Shown here one piece after another: positions 1 through 5,461 of a stretch of 5,996 nt of DNA. Position numbers and translations under genes: made by a program. The stretch is from an uncultured Eubacteriales bacterium (GTDB taxonomy: Bacteria; Bacillota; Clostridia; Oscillospirales; Acutalibacteraceae), in contig ONNU01000176.1 of NCBI GenBank assembly GCA_900319255.1, forward strand, positions 1 to 5,996, read 5' to 3'. Position 1 is the stretch's first letter. Each line of letters opens with the position of its first letter. A model generated the notes under the pieces. The model saw only the letters and a program-made list of their open reading frames with translations. It was not told the origin of the DNA and searched no databases.

Positions 1-40
1 GACAAAAGAGGAGAACCACAAGAGGTGGGCTGCGCCCCCC
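1..40. repeat. Left copy of 40-bp repeat shared by both window ends
   Basis: These 40 bases are identical to 5957-5996, the last 40 bases of the window. The unit starts GACAAAAGAGGAGAACC and ends in a run of six C. It forms the 5' arm, the loop and part of the 3' arm of a long hairpin that is completed only at the left end (4-60). An exact overlap at both sequence ends is what an assembler leaves when a contig closes on itself, or when both ends stop in the same dispersed repeat. The neighbouring X and Y blocks also recur at both ends with mismatches, which favours a dispersed repeat family. Confidence 0.9.
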
Positions 41-60
41 TCTTAAGGTTCTCCCCTTTT
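4..60. terminator. Long GC-rich hairpin, possible bidirectional terminator
   Basis: Arms 4-17 and 47-60 pair at 13 of 14 positions (AAAAGAGGAGAACC with GGTTCTCCCCTTTT). After a 2-by-2 internal loop, 20-30 pairs with 34-44 with one mismatch, leaving the three-base loop TGC at 31-33. The outer arms end in AAAA and TTTT, so a transcript from either strand would end its stem in a short U run. This is the form of a bidirectional intrinsic terminator, but such hairpins also occur inside dispersed structured repeats. No gene is visible immediately to its left because the window ends there. The structure is seen directly; the terminator function is inferred. Confidence 0.6.
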
Positions 61-279
61 GAAATCCCTTTTCCTTATTTCCCCCCGGGTTCGCTCCACG
101 TGGGTGGGTTTTATCGGATTTCTGCTTTCTGTCCAACGCGCGGAGAATCGGTGTGATGATGTAATCCGGGCTTTTGCTATCTGCATCAGAAATTTTTTTG
201 AAGAGCCTGATAATACCACCTCTTAGTCATTAAAGTTTGGCTTGCCACGGGGGTTAAGGAAAGGGGATTGCAAAAGGGG
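53..279. repeat. Segment bounded by a 25-bp imperfect inverted repeat
   Basis: Bases 53-77 (CCCCTTTTGAAATCCC followed by TTTTCCTTA) match the reverse complement of 255-279 at 23 of 25 positions. The similarity continues inward more loosely into C-rich then GG sequence (81-89 and the complement of 246-253). The enclosed 177 bases hold the X block (127-170) and no open reading frame of note. The left arm overlaps the end of the 4-60 hairpin. A short non-coding segment with terminal inverted repeats resembles a MITE, but I see no target-site duplication next to the arms. It could equally be a large folded RNA element or two inverted copies of a smaller repeat. Confidence 0.5.
127..170 (+). repeat. 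X block of the dispersed repeat, left copy
   Basis: The 16 bases at 127-142, TTCTGTCCAACGCGCG, are identical to 5845-5860. After a short variable stretch, ATCGGTGTG (147-155) is again shared with 5865-5873. Similarity continues at about two thirds identity to GAT/AAT-C/T-CGGG. At the right end of the window the X block runs directly into the Y block, but here X and Y are separated by about 154 bases. The strand is arbitrary: it follows the order X, Y, hairpin. No coding function is visible. Confidence 0.75.
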
Positions 280-324
280 GAAATAATAATGAAGTATATC
301 TCAGGGAATTAAAGTGGAAAAACT

Positions 325-393
325 GATTCGGAAATTTTTCTTTATGCCCTGGCTTCTATTGTTTGCAGACTTCTTCCAGGGCAGCGGCTTTGC
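325..393 (+). repeat. Y block of the dispersed repeat, left copy
   Basis: This 69-base stretch aligns without gaps to 5881-5949. The last 47 bases (347-393, from CCCTGGCTTCTATTG to GCGGCTTTGC) differ at one position only, and the first 22 bases are more diverged. The block contains the pairing segments CCCTGG and CCAGGG (347-352 with 376-381), so it can form a small stem-loop as RNA or single-stranded DNA. A GC-rich hairpin follows in both copies, with different sequence (405-443 here, 5960 onward at the right end). Confidence 0.8.
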
Positions 394-404
394 GCTACAG
401 ACAC

Positions 405-443
405 TTAACCCCACCGCAGCGAAGGCCGCTCCGGTGGGGTTAA
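405..443. terminator. Perfect 12-bp hairpin downstream of mgsA
   Basis: TTAACCCCACCG (405-416) pairs perfectly with CGGTGGGGTTAA (432-443). After a C-C mismatch the stem continues AGCG with CGCT (418-421, 427-430) around the loop AAGGC. It lies 33 bases past the mgsA stop codon, the expected place for its transcription terminator. No long U run follows on either strand, so if it terminates it is a non-canonical or bidirectional site. It also takes the third position in the X-Y-hairpin order of the repeat mosaic, so it may belong to the repeat instead. Confidence 0.55.
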
Positions 444-476
444 CTCTGCATTCTGATTCAAGCGCTAATGGGTACA

Positions 477-875
477 TCAAGCCCTGACGATATTACGCCA
501 GTCAAGATCTCCTCTTTCAAGACCGTGAATAAGTACCTCGCCGGTCGCAATATTGGTCGCAACGGGGATATTATGCATATCGCAAAGTCTGAGAAGATTC
601 ATATCATTCGGCTCATGGGGCTTGGGATTAAGGGGATCGCGAAGGAAAATAAGCATATCTATTTCATTGAAAGCGATCCTTGCAGCGATCTGCTGGTCGC
701 CGCCCTGGCTTCCGCCGAGGAATCTCTGTATCTCCAGACCGGTAGCCTCAGCCACCATCTTGCCTGTTGTTCCTGTTGCGCAGAGATTATGCCTGCTCAG
801 TATTCCGCAGTATGCAATACAAAACTGTACCATAAGCTCTTTTTTTGCGTCATGCGCTATCAACGCTATATTCAT
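477..875 (-). CDS. mgsA: Methylglyoxal synthase
   Basis: A 132-residue cytosolic enzyme that converts dihydroxyacetone phosphate to methylglyoxal and phosphate, the first step of the methylglyoxal bypass that relieves sugar-phosphate stress. The family signature is clear: N-terminal IALIAHD (His8), ATGTTG at 33-38, GGDQQI at 58-63 with the catalytic base Asp60 (Asp71 in E. coli), DPLNPKPHEP at 80-89 with Asp80 and His87, and IPVATNIAT at 103-111. Length matches Gram-positive homologues. Two positions depart from the usual family: the SGP before GGD is GGS (54-56), and the residue matching E. coli Asp101 is Asn90. The start is set by GGAGGAG at 881-887, five bases before the ATG. It lies 91 bases downstream of minD on the same strand, behind a terminator-like hairpin. 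Identification is very secure; full activity is inferred. Confidence 0.96.
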   Translation of the reverse strand: MNIALIAHDAKKELMVQFCIAYCGILSRHNLCATGTTGKMVAEATGLEIQRFLGGSQGGDQQIAARIAFNEIDMLIFLRDPLNPKPHEPNDMNLLRLCDMHNIPVATNIATGEVLIHGLERGDLDWRNIVRA

Positions 876-920
876 GTTATCTCCTCCAATATGATATGTT
901 GTGAAATATTTATTGAAAAA

Positions 921-958
921 ACTCTGATATATCCGAAAGCATTATCATGCATCAGAGT
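921..958 (-). terminator. Intrinsic terminator or attenuator between minD and mgsA
   Basis: On the minus strand ACTCTGAT pairs with ATCAGAGT (951-958 with 921-928) and is followed directly by a run of six T (921-916, the first belonging to the stem). A smaller inner stem, GCAT with ATGC around GATA, sits near the 5' side of the loop. The hairpin starts nine bases past the minD stop codon. The 8-bp stem is only half GC and its loop is large, so termination may be partial. mgsA would then be expressed by read-through or from a weak promoter that I cannot identify between 888 and 915. Confidence 0.65.
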
Positions 959-966
959 AATATAAT

Positions 967-1701
967 TTACAGATCAAGGGGCACATCAGAACCGTCCAGC
1001 CTTGCTGCGATCCTGTCAAATGCCTGGGCAGCCTTATATCTGCCCTCCATGGGCTCGCCTCTCTGCGCAAGCGCCATACACATAGGATCCTCCGGCACTA
1101 TGCCCAGAAGCCTTGCTCCGGCTTTATCAATAACAGCGTCAAGATCCGGGAATGCTCCCATTCTTTTGAAGCTTCTTTCGCTGAACCTGTTTATTACAAG
1201 CCGTATCTCCCTGATACCGGTACTGCTCAGCAGCTGTCTTGTCTTATCGCAGCCTCTCAGAGTCAGGGGCTCTGTATTTGCCACAAGTACAGCCCTGTCT
1301 GCGCCCATTACGGCAGATTCTGTCCCGATGCCGATACCTGCGGGACAGTCGATGAGGATATGGTCATAATACTTTTTCAGCACAGAGACCAATTGCTTCA
1401 TGATATAAGGACTGATCTCATCGCGGACGTCCTGCGGAGCGGGAAGAACATACAGCTCCGGCACAGTCTTGCAGGGATATATGGCGCTTGCAGGCGGGCA
1501 GTTACCGTTGACGATATCCGAAATATCGAAAACAAGCTCACCGCTGACGCCCAGCATCAGGTCAATACCTCTCATTCCTGCATCGCAGTCTATTATCAAA
1601 ACACGGTTGCCTCTTCTTACAAGAGCAGCCCCCAGTCCTGCGGTCAAGGTAGATTTACCGGTACCGCCTTTTCCGGATGTAATTACAGTCACTTTACCCA
1701 T
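967..1701 (-). CDS. minD: MinD-like division-site ATPase without C-terminal membrane helix
   Basis: A 244-residue ATPase of the MinD/ParA family. MinD normally binds ATP, dimerises, attaches to the membrane and recruits MinC to block division at the wrong site. Seen here: the deviant Walker A SGKGGTGKST (9-18) with Lys11 and Lys16 at the MinD positions; IDCDAGMRGIDLMLG (37-51) with Asp38 and Asp40; and LIDCPAGI (116-123) as the Walker B-like segment with Asp118. RGIDLMLG after Asp40 and the PAGI motif point to MinD over plasmid ParA. The protein ends at AARLDGSDVPLDL, so the amphipathic membrane-targeting helix that ends typical MinD (about 268-270 aa) is missing. No minC or minE is visible. 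The ATG at 1701 is chosen over TTG at 1707: it gives the usual MGKV start and suits AGAGG at 1712-1716 better. It has its own promoter. A MinD-like protein with another cargo is possible. Confidence 0.88.
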   Translation of the reverse strand: MGKVTVITSGKGGTGKSTLTAGLGAALVRRGNRVLIIDCDAGMRGIDLMLGVSGELVFDISDIVNGNCPPASAIYPCKTVPELYVLPAPQDVRDEISPYIMKQLVSVLKKYYDHILIDCPAGIGIGTESAVMGADRAVLVANTEPLTLRGCDKTRQLLSSTGIREIRLVINRFSERSFKRMGAFPDLDAVIDKAGARLLGIVPEDPMCMALAQRGEPMEGRYKAAQAFDRIAARLDGSDVPLDL

Positions 1702-1721
1702 TTTCAAATTACCTCTTTATA

Positions 1722-1750
1722 AAAATAGCACATATTTTCCTAAAAGTCAA
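1722..1750 (-). promoter_or_regulatory. Promoter of minD
   Basis: On the minus strand TTGACT (1750-1745) and TATTTT (1727-1722) are separated by exactly 17 bases, and TG-C precedes the -10 box as an extended -10 element. Transcription would start close to the AGAGG ribosome binding site, giving a leader of only about 13-15 bases before the ATG at 1701. The match is to the vegetative sigma-A consensus. The short leader also argues against the alternative TTG start at 1707. Confidence 0.65.
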
Positions 1751-1797
1751 TACCAAATTCATATTTTATATACAAGCCGCAGCGGCAGTTGTTTATG

Positions 1798-1881
1798 GTG
1801 ATTAGTGATTAGTTTGAAATTTGGAATTTGGAAAGTGGAAAGTGGAATTGAATTAGGAAATAGGAGTCAGGAGATAGGAAT
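1798..1881. repeat. Degenerate tandem heptamer array (12 units)
   Basis: From 1798 the sequence divides into twelve consecutive seven-base units: two identical GTGATTA, then GTTTGAA, two identical ATTTGGA, two identical AAGTGGA, one ATTGAAT, then four of the form TAGGANN or CAGGAGA. Neighbouring units are identical or nearly so while distant units differ, as expected from stepwise slippage and drift. Twelve sevens is 84 bases, so the array has kept its period. It is not coding in a conserved way and sits 48 bases upstream of the minD -35 box. Short tandemly repeated heptamers are known from cyanobacteria; any relation is only by analogy. Confidence 0.6.
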
Positions 1882-1900
1882 TTAATAAAATTTTATTAAA
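1881..1900. other. Perfect 20-bp AT palindrome
   Basis: TTTAATAAAA followed by its exact reverse complement TTTTATTAAA. It contains no G or C and lies exactly between the two oppositely oriented heptamer arrays, so it may be the tip of a larger fold. It could be a protein-binding dyad, a cruciform site or simply AT-rich sequence. Confidence 0.55.
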
Positions 1901-1903
1901 ATA

Positions 1904-1924
1904 CTATTCACTATTCACTATTCT
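1904..1924. repeat. Three tandem CTATTCA heptamers, inverted to the main array
   Basis: CTATTCA, CTATTCA and CTATTCT follow each other without gaps. Read on the minus strand they are TGAATAG units, close to the GTGATTA units at 1798-1811. ACTATTC-type sequence here pairs with the start of the main array at 14 of 16 positions, so 1798-1813 and 1903-1921 form an imperfect inverted repeat enclosing the rest of the array and the AT palindrome. Confidence 0.6.
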
Positions 1925-1928
1925 CTTA

Positions 1929-1943
1929 GCCGCCACTGGCGGC
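1929..1943. other. Short GC hairpin in intergenic DNA
   Basis: GCCGCC (1929-1934) pairs perfectly with GGCGGC (1938-1943) around the loop ACT. No U run follows on either strand, so it is a poor terminator candidate. It stands out in otherwise AT-rich sequence just beyond the heptamer arrays. Confidence 0.45.
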
Positions 1944-1974
1944 GCATTCTCTCCCATAACTCAGCTGATTCTGC

Positions 1975-2006
1975 GAAAAAGTTTACTTCAAAAGGTCAAC
2001 TTTTTC
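1975..2006. other. 9-bp inverted repeat GAAAAAGTT / AACTTTTTC
   Basis: GAAAAAGTT (1975-1983) and AACTTTTTC (1998-2006) are exact reverse complements around a 14-base loop. It lies between the cyclase gene terminator and the minD promoter. On either strand the stem itself ends in five T, so weak terminator activity is possible, but the U run is within the stem and the GC content is low. Its function is unknown. Confidence 0.4.
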
Positions 2007-2090
2007 CAAAAAATAATAACAGAAATTTCGCCTGAGTTTTTGTGCAAAGCTAATAAATGTGGATTTGTAGGGCAGCGGCAATTGCGAAGA

Positions 2091-2125
2091 AAAGTGCCGG
2101 GAGGCGATAAACCTTCCGGCGCTTT
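2091..2125 (-). terminator. Intrinsic terminator of the diguanylate cyclase gene
   Basis: A 14-bp stem without gaps (2091-2104 with 2112-2125), counting two G-U pairs, closes a seven-base loop. Its core is GC-rich (GCGCCGGAAGG on the minus strand). On the minus strand the stem runs into TTTTCTT. It begins 25 bases past the stop codon at 2150, the typical place for a Rho-independent terminator. It should separate the cyclase transcript from minD. Confidence 0.85.
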
Positions 2126-2149
2126 GTATTGGCTCAATATTCTGACGTA

Positions 2150-5100
2150 TTATTTTCCGACATATTTCGGGTCGTAAAGCTGGAATTTGGATTTGCCGTT
2201 TCGCTTTACATAGTACAGCATCTCATCAGCATGGTTCAGAGCGCATTCTACATCGTCTCTTGAACCGCTCTGGAAGGTGGAAATGCCGATGGAGCAGGAG
2301 ATCTTTTTATTATCGGGAATGTCGATCTTGCGGTTAAGCTTTTCGCTTATCTCGTCCTCAAGTCCCCCCTTGATCTCGTCGTATATGTGCTCGGCAAACT
2401 TTACGCCGTCATTTTCACGCTGGTTGAACAGCAGGATTATAAACTCGTCGCCGCCGTAGCGTACAGCAAGCCCTTTCCCCTCTGTCATGCGCTTGAACAT
2501 CTCCGCAAAGCATACCAGCACCAGATCTCCGATCTCATGGCCGAAGGTGTCGTTGTAGTATTTGAAATTATCAAGGTCAAGATACAGAATGACATTATCG
2601 CTTTTCTTTTTCTGCGAGCAGATGATATCAAGCTGTCTGCTGAAACCGTTTCTGTTGGTGATGCCTGTAAGATGGTCGGTGATGGCGGACTGCTCCAGCT
2701 GATGATTCATCTTTTCGATCATCTGGCGGTTGTCGATCCTGCGCATCATTTCACAATACTGGCTGAAAGCGAATTTGAGTATTCTCAGATCCTCGCTGTT
2801 CATGGGGATACGGTTGCTCACCGTCCTTCTCTTGATATCATTGCAGCCAAGAAAGATGGTCTGGGTACCGGTTTCCTCGAACACGGGAATACCGATCATC
2901 GTCATAATACGCTCCTTGTCGAAAGGCTCCATCACCGGGAAGAACTGCACAAAATTCTTATCAACACGGTTAGTAAGGAATGCGTGACGATAGCTTCTGA
3001 AAAATTCAAAGCATCCCGCTATATCCTCCGCCGAAAGATCCGAACGATCGCCTGAGCTGTAACAGAATTCATCCCCGTCCCTGCGGCGGACAACGGTTAT
3101 CTGATCGAGGTTGTAATTATTCTTGAGTATTGCAGAGAAGTTCTCAAAAAGCTCTTCTCTGGTCATATTTTCACGGCTGATAGCCTCCTGCAGAACGGTA
3201 AGGAATTTGATATCCTTTTCTCTTTTTTCAAGCTTGTTCTGAGTTGCGGTCTGCTTTGCGCTGCGCATCATATCCGAAACGGAAAGAAGCTCGTTTTTCG
3301 TCAGGAAAGGAACCTTCTGCTTTATGCCCAGCTTGAGGAAAAATTCAAGCTTTTTCTTTTTGCGCTTCAGGCCTTCTCTTTCGCAGTATTTGATAGCTTT
3401 GAGAAGCACAGCGTCGGCTTCATCGTTTTTATTTTCGTTGCGCAGGAATTTCGCCTTTTCCACTGCGTAGATCGGCATTACAAGGAATCCCGAGCCGGTG
3501 GCAAGCTTCATATAGTGATCACATTGATCAAATTCCCTCATGCAAAGCTCTGAGCGTTCCTCATAGCTGTAAAGCATTGCCTTGAGCAGATGATAAAGAA
3601 GAAGATCCTCATCCCATACGCCGGTGATCTCTTTTTCCAGCACCTTAAGCATCTGCTCTGCGATGACCTCAGTCTTGCTGAGATAATAATAGCTGTTATA
3701 ATACTCCTCCTGATAATAGCAGCTTATGCCCATCATACAGTAAAGCTTGGTGGTACTGCAGGCGCGGATAGAGGTATACCCCAGCTCCTTGAGCATTTTA
3801 AGTATAAGGTCAATGGTCTCAATGGTATTCTGATAAACCTCGGCAACAAAATAGTTCATTGCCAGGTTATAAAGCGAATTCATGATATCATCGGGGATCT
3901 CAAGCTCCGTCAGCGTGCAGATACTCTTTGTAAGATAAACGTGAGCCTTTTCATAATCCTCAAGGATGATACTGTTATATCCCAATCCGGCGAACATATG
4001 CGCCTCTCTCATGGGATTAGGACGCTTGAGTACAGAAAGCCTTTTCTTGTACATCTCGCGCACATAGGTATGATAGCCGAATCTTGAATACAGTATGATA
4101 TTTTTCATATAGGCATTCATCAGCAGGTTATCGTTTTCGATACCCTTGCCCATCTGTACCCCAAGGGTGAAATAATAAGGCTCCCGTCTGCCGTTAGCGA
4201 TCTCCTTCATTACCTCAGGCTCGTTTTCAAAGCCGAATACATAAAGATATGCAAGGAAATTCTTGAAGCCGTGTGTTTTCAGCTTTTCCACCATTTCCAT
4301 ACTGACCTTATAATTGAAATCGTATTCAAAAATATCATTGCACATTCCAAGGTACGATACAAGCTTGAGTATCTCCGCCTTGGTTATCAGCACATCATCC
4401 TCCATTATTTCTGCATATTTTACACATTGATTGCAATATTCGATTACCTTATCGGTTTTTGTGAGTACCATATTCGCTCTTGCAAATATGTAGTAGAACA
4501 TATATTTAAGATATTCGTTTTCCGTCTTATTCCTGCACAGATCGGTCATCTTGCTGCATACCACAAGTGCCTGATTGACATTTTTCACGCTCATATCTAT
4601 CAGCGCAGAAAGCTGCATGAAAAGTATCTTTTCCTCGGATGTGAAATGCCCTGTCTTTTCGTCAAGACGGTACATGATATCGGACATATAATAATATGCA
4701 TCCTCCAGCGCGAAGGTATTATACATATTTGTAAGCTTTGTCAGATAAACATCCTTCTTAGATTTGTCAAACCAGAATTCATCCTGCATATCAATGGTCT
4801 TTTCGCTGTCCATGCTACCCCATTCAAGCTGCAGGTTCTGAGCATCCGCCTCCTGCAGAAGGCTGTCCCAGTTTGATTTTTTATAGGCTGCGATATTGAA
4901 CTCGTCATTATACATGACAATAGCGTGGATATCCAGATTCTGGCTCATGATCTTTCTCAGAAGCTTTATGGAGCCGAAGGGTGCAAGATGGAATTTTGAC
5001 AATATAAGTATAAGATGATGCTGCTTTGAGATATAATCAAGTATCCCGATCAGATTTGTGATCATTCTTTCTGTTTCATAGCCTATCTCGAAATAAAGCA

Positions 5101-5449
5101 CATCCTCTTTTCTTGTACAGACATTATTGCGGATGATACCTGCAAGAGGTTCGATCTGCACGGGGTAAACATGACATTCCATGAGAAATGTCTCGATACT
5201 CATTTTACTCTTATAGTAGGCATTATAACAGTAACGGATCCAGTCAAGAAACGGAGCAAACGCTTCGTGCATATCGTTGTTTATATACTCGTGATACAGA
5301 AAGACCTCGTCTTTCGTATCGGTCACACAGGCAAGGAGCTCTTCTTTGGATATATCAAGAGTATTATAATGTTTAATGAATATTACATTTCTATTCTGTT
5401 TTTCAACATAAGATGCTACGACACTTTGTACATATCTTTTAAAATCCAT
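2150..5449 (-). CDS. Large TPR-like / GAF-like / GGDEF diguanylate cyclase with degenerate ATPase-like N-terminus
   Basis: A 1099-residue soluble protein with no membrane segment, predicted to make cyclic di-GMP from two GTP. The GGDEF domain (about 920-1095) looks active: DHLTGITNR at 925-933; LDLDNFK at 957-963; metal and substrate residues Asp958, Asn966 and Asp975; YGGDEF at 998-1003; SIGIS at 1053-1057. The inhibitory RxxD site is replaced by Glu990-Gly-Lys-Gly993. Ahead lie a signalling helix (about 898-922), a GAF-like region (about 760-897), a charged helical linker (690-750) and a long helical region rich in paired Tyr and Leu (about 240-700), best read as TPR-like repeats. Residues 1-220 resemble a STAND/AAA-type module: LILILSKFHLAPFGSIKLLR (146-165) mimics the Walker B stretch, but no P-loop is present. 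The start at 5449 is set by AGGAGG six bases upstream; an in-frame TTG at 5548 lacks a proper site. It likely couples a protein or ligand signal to c-di-GMP. The ligand is unknown. Confidence 0.92.
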   Translation of the reverse strand: MDFKRYVQSVVASYVEKQNRNVIFIKHYNTLDISKEELLACVTDTKDEVFLYHEYINNDMHEAFAPFLDWIRYCYNAYYKSKMSIETFLMECHVYPVQIEPLAGIIRNNVCTRKEDVLYFEIGYETERMITNLIGILDYISKQHHLILILSKFHLAPFGSIKLLRKIMSQNLDIHAIVMYNDEFNIAAYKKSNWDSLLQEADAQNLQLEWGSMDSEKTIDMQDEFWFDKSKKDVYLTKLTNMYNTFALEDAYYYMSDIMYRLDEKTGHFTSEEKILFMQLSALIDMSVKNVNQALVVCSKMTDLCRNKTENEYLKYMFYYIFARANMVLTKTDKVIEYCNQCVKYAEIMEDDVLITKAEILKLVSYLGMCNDIFEYDFNYKVSMEMVEKLKTHGFKNFLAYLYVFGFENEPEVMKEIANGRREPYYFTLGVQMGKGIENDNLLMNAYMKNIILYSRFGYHTYVREMYKKRLSVLKRPNPMREAHMFAGLGYNSIILEDYEKAHVYLTKSICTLTELEIPDDIMNSLYNLAMNYFVAEVYQNTIETIDLILKMLKELGYTSIRACSTTKLYCMMGISCYYQEEYYNSYYYLSKTEVIAEQMLKVLEKEITGVWDEDLLLYHLLKAMLYSYEERSELCMREFDQCDHYMKLATGSGFLVMPIYAVEKAKFLRNENKNDEADAVLLKAIKYCEREGLKRKKKKLEFFLKLGIKQKVPFLTKNELLSVSDMMRSAKQTATQNKLEKREKDIKFLTVLQEAISRENMTREELFENFSAILKNNYNLDQITVVRRRDGDEFCYSSGDRSDLSAEDIAGCFEFFRSYRHAFLTNRVDKNFVQFFPVMEPFDKERIMTMIGIPVFEETGTQTIFLGCNDIKRRTVSNRIPMNSEDLRILKFAFSQYCEMMRRIDNRQMIEKMNHQLEQSAITDHLTGITNRNGFSRQLDIICSQKKKSDNVILYLDLDNFKYYNDTFGHEIGDLVLVCFAEMFKRMTEGKGLAVRYGGDEFIILLFNQRENDGVKFAEHIYDEIKGGLEDEISEKLNRKIDIPDNKKISCSIGISTFQSGSRDDVECALNHADEMLYYVKRNGKSKFQLYDPKYVGK

Positions 5450-5461
5450 AAGCTCCCTCCT
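5450..5461 (-). promoter_or_regulatory. Ribosome binding site that sets the cyclase start
   Basis: AGGAGG at 5461-5456 on the minus strand, followed by six bases and ATG at 5449-5447. The match and spacing are near ideal. This rejects the longer reading from TTG at 5548, which would add 33 residues rich in Gly, Ala and Cys with no family resemblance. Confidence 0.9.

Larger units (their letters stand above)
1779..2084. repeat. Intergenic segment between 13-bp direct repeats
   Basis: GCAGCGGCAGTTG (1779-1791) and GCAGCGGCAATTG (2072-2084) differ at one base and bracket most of the unusual sequence between minD and the cyclase gene. Each copy has extra local symmetry: GCCGC-A-GCGGC at 1776-1786, and AGGGCAGCGGC at 2069-2079, an 11-mer also present in both Y blocks. 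The enclosed DNA carries the heptamer arrays, the AT palindrome and two hairpins, but no credible gene. Direct repeats at both sides could mark an insertion or recombination between repeats; a chance match in GC-rich motifs is also possible. Confidence 0.4.

Noticed and set aside
286..316. Tiny plus-strand frame at ATG 290 preceded by a G-rich tract
   Set aside because: It encodes only seven codons before a stop and lies inside the repeat mosaic.
468..965. Plus-strand open frame of 165 codons over mgsA
   Set aside because: It is antisense to a clearly identified methylglyoxal synthase, is rich in Cys and His in the way of shadow frames, and has no ribosome binding site.
1702..1707. TTG start of minD two codons upstream
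   Set aside because: It lies only four bases from AGAGG, and the family usually starts directly with the strand that leads into the Walker A motif. ATG at 1701 fits better, although both remain possible.
1798..1924. CRISPR-like array
   Set aside because: Units are seven bases without spacers and no cas genes are present; this is a simple tandem repeat.
2387..3055. Plus-strand open frame of 222 codons inside the cyclase gene
   Set aside because: It lies opposite the GGDEF and GAF-like coding region, whose motifs are intact on the minus strand, so it is a shadow frame.
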